This document shows, piece by piece, positions 6,131 through 10,728 of a stretch of DNA of 10,728 bases. The notes below the pieces were generated by a model. That model saw only the letters and a program-made list of their open reading frames with translations. It was not told the DNA's origin and searched no databases. The translations under genes and the position numbers were made by a program. Within the stretch, counting starts at the first letter, position 1. The number at the start of each line of letters is the position of its first letter. The stretch is taken from positions 1 to 10,728 of the forward strand of contig CANKOT010000078.1 in assembly GCA_947484245.1 (NCBI GenBank), read 5' to 3'. Source of the stretch: Comamonadaceae bacterium (GTDB taxonomy: Bacteria > Pseudomonadota > Gammaproteobacteria > Burkholderiales > Burkholderiaceae).

Positions 6131-7894
6131 CTAAACACGTTTGACGTCTTGCGGCGCCACGTTTTGCGGTATGAAGTCACTCACCACCCCAGGCACACTG
6201 AAGTCGTAAGCCCAGCGATAGACCTTCGGTAATTCAGGTCCAAAATTACCGTGTATCGGTGGCGTCTCAGAGGTTTGCCATTCAAGCGTGGTTGCATTCC
6301 AAGGGTTGGAGCCTGACGGCTTGCCATTGAAATAACTCCAAAATAAGTTATACAAAAAGAGCAGTTGAAACGCTCCCACAAACAAAGCAGCCAAGGTAAT
6401 TCCGATGTTCAAATCGGTCGCTGAAGCTGGAATGAAACTTGTCCCCTCGACTGAAAAATACCGTCTTGGTACGCCCAAAAATCCCAAGTAGTGCATGGGC
6501 AGGTAAATTGCATAGGTGCCTAAAAAGGTGGTCCAGAAATGAATCTTGCCCATGCCCTCGTGCATCATGCGGCCTGTAATTTTGGGGTACCAGTGGTAAA
6601 TCGCGCCAAGCACCACCATGACAGGAGCAACAGCCATGACCATGTGAAAGTGGGCCACCACAAACATGGTGTCCGACAGTGGCACGCTGACGCTGACGTT
6701 GCCCAAGAACAAGCCGGTCAAGCCGCCGTGCAGAAATGCAAAGATAAAACCGATGGCAAACAGCATCGGTACATTGAGATGAATACTGCCCTGCCAAAGC
6801 GTCAGAACCCAGTTATAAACTTTCAAAGCAGTGGGAATGGCAATGATCAAGGTTGTGGTGGCAAAGAAGAATCCGAAATAAGGATTCATGCCACTGACAT
6901 ACATGTGGTGTGCCCAGACAAAGAAACTGAGAACGCCAATGGCGACGATGGCCCAAACCATCATGCGATAACCAAAAATATTCTTTCTGGCATGAACACT
7001 GAGCAGGTCCGAGACAATGCCGAATGCTGGCAAGGCAACGATGTAGACCTCTGGGTGACCGAAAAACCAGAACAGATGCTGGAACAACAAGGGACTACCG
7101 CCGGTATAACTGGCTTGCTGTCCCATTGACACCAGTGCAGGCATAAAGAAGCTGGTGCCCAACAACAAGTCAAACAACATCATCACCGCGCTGACAAACA
7201 AAGCCGGAAAGGCAAGCAAGGCCAAAATGGTTGCAACAAAAATGCCCCATATGGTCAATGGCATGCGCATCAAAGTCATACCACGGGTGCGCGCTTGCAA
7301 AATAGTGACGACGTAATTCAGGCCGCCCATGGTAAAACCAATGATGAAAAAAATGAGGGAGACCAACATGAAAATAATGCCCCAGGTGGCTCCCGGGGTG
7401 CCTGGCAAGATCGCCTGCGGCGGGTAGAGGGTCCAGCCCGATCCGGTGGGCCCACCAGGAACAAAAAAACTGATCACCAAAAGAATGACGGCGAAAAGGT
7501 AAATCCAAAAACTCAACATATTGAGATACGGAAAAACCATGTCTCTAGCACCCACCATCAAAGGAATCAGGTAGTTGCCAAAACCACCCAGAAACAAGGC
7601 AGTCAATAAATAAACCACCATGATCATGCCGTGCATGGTGACGGCTTGAAGGTAGTTGCTGGGATCTATGAACGAGAAACTGTTGGGAAAAGCCAGTTGA
7701 AGCCTCATCATCCAAGACAGGACCAAGGCTACCAGCCCAATAGAAATAGCGGTGACAGCGTATTGGATTGCAATCACCTTAGCGTCTTGGCTCCAGATGT
7801 ACTTACCTAAAAAAGTTTTGGGATGGTAGAGCTCCATCTCCGCGACCTCTAATGGTCCAACGTCAGCGGACTCGTCGTGTGTCGTGTGTTCCAT
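6131..7894 (-). CDS. coxA: Cytochrome c oxidase subunit I (A1-type heme-copper oxidase)
   Basis: The catalytic core, 587 residues with about twelve membrane helices, reducing O2 to water and pumping protons. Metal ligands are visible: His 88 in TMHGM for the low-spin heme, HPEVY (280-284) giving a CuB histidine and the cross-linked Tyr 284, His-His 329-330 for CuB, and HFH (415-417) for the two hemes. The Glu of HPEVY at the end of the D channel marks the A1 subfamily. Other D-channel elements are GGFGNY (103-108), Asp 118 in ARDM and Asn 125. K-channel Thr 355 and Lys 358 appear in AIPTALK. RRYF (477-480) supplies the arginines at the heme propionates. AAAGGA lies about 7 bases before the ATG. 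It starts 48 bases after the subunit II stop. No subunit III fusion is present. Confidence 0.97.
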   Translation of the reverse strand: MEHTTHDESADVGPLEVAEMELYHPKTFLGKYIWSQDAKVIAIQYAVTAISIGLVALVLSWMMRLQLAFPNSFSFIDPSNYLQAVTMHGMIMVVYLLTALFLGGFGNYLIPLMVGARDMVFPYLNMLSFWIYLFAVILLVISFFVPGGPTGSGWTLYPPQAILPGTPGATWGIIFMLVSLIFFIIGFTMGGLNYVVTILQARTRGMTLMRMPLTIWGIFVATILALLAFPALFVSAVMMLFDLLLGTSFFMPALVSMGQQASYTGGSPLLFQHLFWFFGHPEVYIVALPAFGIVSDLLSVHARKNIFGYRMMVWAIVAIGVLSFFVWAHHMYVSGMNPYFGFFFATTTLIIAIPTALKVYNWVLTLWQGSIHLNVPMLFAIGFIFAFLHGGLTGLFLGNVSVSVPLSDTMFVVAHFHMVMAVAPVMVVLGAIYHWYPKITGRMMHEGMGKIHFWTTFLGTYAIYLPMHYLGFLGVPRRYFSVEGTSFIPASATDLNIGITLAALFVGAFQLLFLYNLFWSYFNGKPSGSNPWNATTLEWQTSETPPIHGNFGPELPKVYRWAYDFSVPGVVSDFIPQNVAPQDVKRV

Positions 7895-7941
7895 CAGATA
7901 TCCTTTTTTTAGATTCGTCTACCTGTCCTGTCAAAGTCCGC

Positions 7942-9300
7942 TCAGGGGAGCACATTGATATAAGCTATCAAATCGTTAATGGCCTGTTCATCTTTCAAAA
8001 TGGCCGCCATCAATGCCATTTGCGGTCCATAGTCATCCTTGGCGTGAGCGCCTCGAATACCCTGCTTAAAGTTTTTCAACTGAGTCGCCGTATACCAGTC
8101 GCTCATGCCCTTCAGTTTGGGAGCTTGCATCAGACGTACGCCTTGACCGTTCTGGCCGTGGCAGGTTGAGCAGGTCGAGACAAACAAGGGTTTGCCAATG
8201 CTGGCGTTGCCCTTGACCGTATTGGGTGCAGCTTTATCTGGTAGGGATGTAATGAATGCACTGACATTGGCAATCGCAGCATCGTCAACCAGCAAAGATG
8301 CCATCGGCGCCATCACCTTGCCAAACACATCCCGCTCATTGCTCCCTCGGATACCGTGTTTGAAATAACTCAATTGCCGCTGCAGATACCATTCACCTTG
8401 GCCGGCCAACTTAGGCGCATGAAGCAAGAGATTGCCTTCGGCCTCAGCGCCGTGGCAAGCCGCACACGTTGCATAAAGGGCCTTACCAAGTGTTTTATCA
8501 CCACTGGGTTTAGATAAATTATCAGCAAACGTTTTCTGGTCACCCAGCCAAGACAGATAAGCCGCCTCTTCTTCCACCACAATGACCCCGCGCATGACAA
8601 AGTGACCGACACCGCACAATTCATTGCACAGCAGATCAAACTTACCTGTTCTGGTGGGTGTTAGCCAGAGATAGGTCACCATTCCCGGCACCAAATCCAT
8701 CTTGGCGCGAAACTGGGGTACCGAGAAGTTGTGCAATACGTCAATCGAACGTAACAAGATCTTGACCGGCTTGCCGATTTGCAAATGCAACTCTTGGCTT
8801 GAGACCAAAATATCGTCGCGTCCATTTGCGTCCGACAGGTCCATTCCAAACGGATTAGCATCATTGATGTGCTTGGAATTAACGACACCAAGCTTGCCGT
8901 CTTTACCAGGGAGTCGGTATTGCCAGTGCCATTGCTGCCCAACGGCCTCGACCAGATGAGCCTCTGAAGGGACCGTGACAAAATTAGCCCAGATGATCAA
9001 GCCAGGAGCCAGCATTGCGGCTACGCCGACAGTTGTGATGCTGATTAGCCACCACTCTAACTTTTTGTTTTCAGGCTCGTAAGCAGCTCTGACACCCTGC
9101 TTGGCTCGGAACTTGACAATGCAATAGGCAACGAAAAGATTGACAGCGACAAAAGCCAGCCCGGTAATCCAAAATGTCAGTTGAATCGTATCGTCCATGC
9201 CCTTCCAGTTGGAGGCGATGGGTGTGAAATACCAAGGACTGAGGTAATGGAAGATCAGTGATCCAAGTACCAGCAACACCAATGCGATTGCGATTGTCAT
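7942..9300 (-). CDS. coxB: Cytochrome c oxidase subunit II with CuA domain and two C-terminal cytochrome c domains
   Basis: The electron-entry subunit, 452 residues. Three hydrophobic segments come first (about 2-21, 40-62 and 83-107), where classic subunit II has two. The CuA domain follows: QQWHWQY (122-128), the first His in DVLHNFSVP (about 190), then CNELCGVGHFVM supplying Cys 225, Glu 227, Cys 229, His 233 and Met 236. After a linker come two similar class I cytochrome c domains with heme sites CAACH (279-283) and CSTCH (377-381). Each has an APKL loop, a QL..FK.GIRG stretch and a late Met pair (near 330-333 and 428-431), like cytochrome c4/c553 halves. caa3 oxidases normally carry one such domain. 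It is the first gene of the operon. I prefer the ATG at 9300; an in-frame GTG at 9312 overlaps the only Shine-Dalgarno-like sequence (GGAGTGAG), which is rather far (about 11 bases) from the ATG. Confidence 0.95.
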   Translation of the reverse strand: MTIAIALVLLVLGSLIFHYLSPWYFTPIASNWKGMDDTIQLTFWITGLAFVAVNLFVAYCIVKFRAKQGVRAAYEPENKKLEWWLISITTVGVAAMLAPGLIIWANFVTVPSEAHLVEAVGQQWHWQYRLPGKDGKLGVVNSKHINDANPFGMDLSDANGRDDILVSSQELHLQIGKPVKILLRSIDVLHNFSVPQFRAKMDLVPGMVTYLWLTPTRTGKFDLLCNELCGVGHFVMRGVIVVEEEAAYLSWLGDQKTFADNLSKPSGDKTLGKALYATCAACHGAEAEGNLLLHAPKLAGQGEWYLQRQLSYFKHGIRGSNERDVFGKVMAPMASLLVDDAAIANVSAFITSLPDKAAPNTVKGNASIGKPLFVSTCSTCHGQNGQGVRLMQAPKLKGMSDWYTATQLKNFKQGIRGAHAKDDYGPQMALMAAILKDEQAINDLIAYINVLP

Positions 9301-9432
9301 GTCGATTCTCACTCCAAGTTACTACTTGCCGAGAAAACACTAAGACGTTACCTAGGCTCACTTTGCTGGAATGAGACATCGATGTAACTCATTGAGAACC
9401 TTATTAATGGTGTGTATATAAGTACTTACCCC

Positions 9433-9466
9433 GTGAAGCATTGCTCTCAGTAAAGCGATTTTTCAC
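9433..9466. repeat. Imperfect inverted repeat upstream of the oxidase operon
   Basis: Arms of 13 bases at 9433-9445 (GTGAAGCATTGCT) and 9454-9466 (AGCGATTTTTCAC) pair over the outer five and inner six positions, with one T-G wobble and a two-base internal mismatch, around an 8-base loop. It lies about 130 bases before the subunit II start. It is not followed by a T-tract on either strand, so it is not an intrinsic terminator. It could be an operator for a dimeric regulator, a leader hairpin, or chance. Confidence 0.45.
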
Positions 9467-9592
9467 TTCGTTGGCACTATTCTGAGGCTGCCGGCCATGC
9501 TGGCCCTTTGGTTGTTTACTGGGGAAATCCTCAGCTAAACAATATTGCCGCTATGGAAAAAGTGATGTTTTTTCACAGCGACAAATTTCTCG

Positions 9593-9621
9593 TTGACATC
9601 TGGTCGGCTCGAGCCATCTCA
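9593..9621 (+). promoter_or_regulatory. Weak promoter candidate toward the amidase gene
   Basis: A perfect sigma70 -35 hexamer TTGACA is at 9593-9598. At a 16-18 base spacing only poor -10 strings are found (CATCTC or ATCTCA). It would place a start about 170 bases before the amidase ATG. It may be chance. Confidence 0.2.
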
Positions 9622-9799
9622 CTGCGCCTCTCATCGAATCAAGTTATCAGGCACCACCTGCGCATGAACTACATTCAAAACAGACCAGCCAAAAAACCAG
9701 ATAACGCACGCTAGTCCACGCTGAACTCCTGATTGCCCATGACAGCGGCGCACATTCTTCTTCACCCATCGCCCAAACCGGATCGCCCCCGAGCACAAC

Positions 9800-10728
9800 A
9801 TGACCGAACACCTTCTGAACGCCAGCGTTGACACCTGCCATTGGGGCTTGTTCGACGCCAAAATCCCGCCCGTGCTGCGCGTGCAAAGCGGCGACCGCCT
9901 GACCGTGAACACCGTCAGCGGCGGACCCGACGTGCTGCCACCGGCGGGCCAATTTCATATCCCGCCTGAGTTGGCGGATATCCATTTGCGCACCCCGCGC
10001 CATGTGCCTGGGCACATCCTGACCGGCCCGGTTTTTGTCGAAGATGCCGCGCCCGGTGACACGCTGGAAGTGCGCATCCTTGATGTCAAGTTGCGGCAGG
10101 ACTGGGGCTACAACTTCATCCGCCCACTGGCCGGCACCTTACCTGCCGAATTCGACGCCTACCGCCTGATGAACATTCCTCTTGATGGCCAGCGCATGGT
10201 AGCCCGCCTGCCCTGGGGGCTGGACTTGCCGCTGCATCCCTTTTTTGGCGTGATGGGTGTCGCACCGCCCCCGCATTGGGGCCGTATCAGCACCATCATC
10301 CCGCGCGCGCACGGCGGCAATCTGGACAACAAGGAGCTGCGCCCCGGCAGTTCGCTGTTTTTGCCGGTGCATGTACCGGGGGCGCTTTTCTCCTGCGGCG
10401 ACGGCCATGCAGCCCAGGGCGATGGTGAGGTTTGCACCACAGCCATCGAAACCGCGCTGCAAGGGACATTCGAGCTGATTGTGCACAAGAACACGGCGCT
10501 GGCGTATCCGCGTGCCGAAACGCCCACCCACTACATCACCATGGGCATGGCCCCTACGCTGGACCAGTGTATGGACATGGCGCTGCGCGACATGCTTGTA
10601 CTGCTCACAGAGCGAGGCCTGTCGCGCGAAGATGCCTACACACTGTGCAGCCTGGGTGTTGACTTTCGCATCACGCAAACCGTCAATACCCACCGCGGCG
10701 TGCATGCCATGCTGCCCAAAGGGCTGGC
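9800..10728 (+). CDS. Acetamidase/formamidase family protein, cut by the right edge
   Basis: An open frame of 309 codons plus two bases runs off the window. It matches the FmdA/AmdA family, cytoplasmic amidohydrolases that release ammonia from formamide, acetamide or related small amides. Recognisable parts in order are HWGLFDAKIPPVL near the start (14-26), SGDRLTVNTVSGG (30-42), PGHILTGPVFVEDAAPGD (70-87), the family hallmark GDGHAAQGDGEVC (200-212) and VNTHRGVHAMLP (295-306), which normally lies very near the C-terminus, so only a few residues are probably missing. The ATG at 9800 is the only start after an in-frame TGA near 9739, and MTEHLLNASVDTCHWG fits family N-termini, although no good ribosome binding site precedes it. 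GC content, about 65%, is well above that of the genes to its left. The exact amide substrate cannot be told. Confidence 0.9.
   Translation, partial: MTEHLLNASVDTCHWGLFDAKIPPVLRVQSGDRLTVNTVSGGPDVLPPAGQFHIPPELADIHLRTPRHVPGHILTGPVFVEDAAPGDTLEVRILDVKLRQDWGYNFIRPLAGTLPAEFDAYRLMNIPLDGQRMVARLPWGLDLPLHPFFGVMGVAPPPHWGRISTIIPRAHGGNLDNKELRPGSSLFLPVHVPGALFSCGDGHAAQGDGEVCTTAIETALQGTFELIVHKNTALAYPRAETPTHYITMGMAPTLDQCMDMALRDMLVLLTERGLSREDAYTLCSLGVDFRITQTVNTHRGVHAMLPKGL

Larger units (their letters stand above)
9301..9799. other. Divergent intergenic region between the oxidase operon and the amidase gene
   Basis: About 500 bases that must contain the start signals of both flanking transcription units. I see no convincing gene. 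Weak plus-strand promoter-like matches toward the amidase are TTTACT (9515-9520) with AACAAT after 17 bases, and a perfect TTGACA (9593-9598) without a good -10. Toward the oxidase operon, a TATATA stretch near 9415-9420 is the only -10-like string, and no fitting -35 was found. An imperfect inverted repeat at 9433-9466 is listed separately. A short palindrome ACATCGATGT lies near 9377. Base composition rises sharply in GC at about 9715-9740, before the amidase start. Confidence 0.5.

Noticed and set aside
6539..7129. Long plus-strand open frame (196 codons) opposite subunit I, rich in His and Gln
   Set aside because: It is antisense to the highly conserved subunit I coding region; its composition is what the complement of membrane-helix codons gives, and it resembles no family.
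9470..9490. Sigma54-like TTGGCAC upstream of the amidase
   Set aside because: The -12 element (TTGC at the right spacing) is absent, so only half of the consensus is present.
9508..9714. Plus-strand open frame of 68 codons between the oxidase operon and the amidase
   Set aside because: No recognisable motif, no ribosome binding site and no hydrophobic or repeat pattern; likely chance in an intergenic region.
10139..10705. Minus-strand open frame of 188 codons at the right end
   Set aside because: It is the shadow of the amidase on the plus strand, which shows clear family motifs; the long open frame follows from high GC.

Overview
The window looks like a chromosomal segment of a betaproteobacterium, most likely Burkholderiales (Comamonadaceae-like). 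This is inferred from the style of the heme O synthase and oxidase proteins and from the tannase-family lipoprotein; no rRNA or other marker gene is present to confirm it. Almost everything is on the minus strand. Only the last ~930 bases carry a plus-strand gene.

Layout from right to left. (1) 9800 to the window end, plus strand: an acetamidase/formamidase-family gene, GC-rich and cut by the window edge close to its natural C-terminus. (2) 9301-9799: a divergent intergenic region with an imperfect inverted repeat and weak promoter-like matches. (3) 9300 down to 2303, minus strand: a compact eight-gene cluster for an aerobic terminal oxidase. The order is subunit II (CuA domain plus two cytochrome c domains), subunit I, a divergent subunit III-like protein, canonical subunit III, subunit IV, a membrane-anchored monoheme cytochrome c, an unrecognised two-helix membrane protein, and heme O synthase (CtaB). 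The longest gap between these genes is about 60 bases and several stops touch the next ribosome binding site, so this reads as one operon. (4) 1890-2302: an AT-rich spacer without a convincing gene. (5) 237-1889, minus strand: a secreted lipoprotein of the tannase/feruloyl esterase/MHETase family, followed by a clear intrinsic terminator at 142-172. (6) 1-127: the C-terminal piece of a short-chain dehydrogenase whose N-terminal two thirds or more is missing, so it is probably a remnant.

How the genes work together. The oxidase is an A1-type heme-copper oxidase: subunit I has the HPEVY, His-His and HFH metal ligands and D- and K-channel residues. Its subunit II carries two heme c domains, and a separate anchored cytochrome c lies in the same operon, so electrons could pass through up to three c-type hemes before CuA. 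CtaB supplies heme O, the precursor of heme A. CtaA (heme A synthase), Cox11/CtaG and Sco copper chaperones are not encoded here and must come from elsewhere. The esterase and the amidase have no evident functional link to the oxidase.

The oxidase/esterase region is moderate in GC (about 45-50% in lines I sampled), whereas the amidase is about 65%. The change falls near 9715-9740. Together with the truncated dehydrogenase at the other end, it hints at a rearranged or acquired segment, but this is inference. I found no tRNA, rRNA, CRISPR array, insertion sequence or phage gene. The most notable content is the unusual make-up of the oxidase operon.
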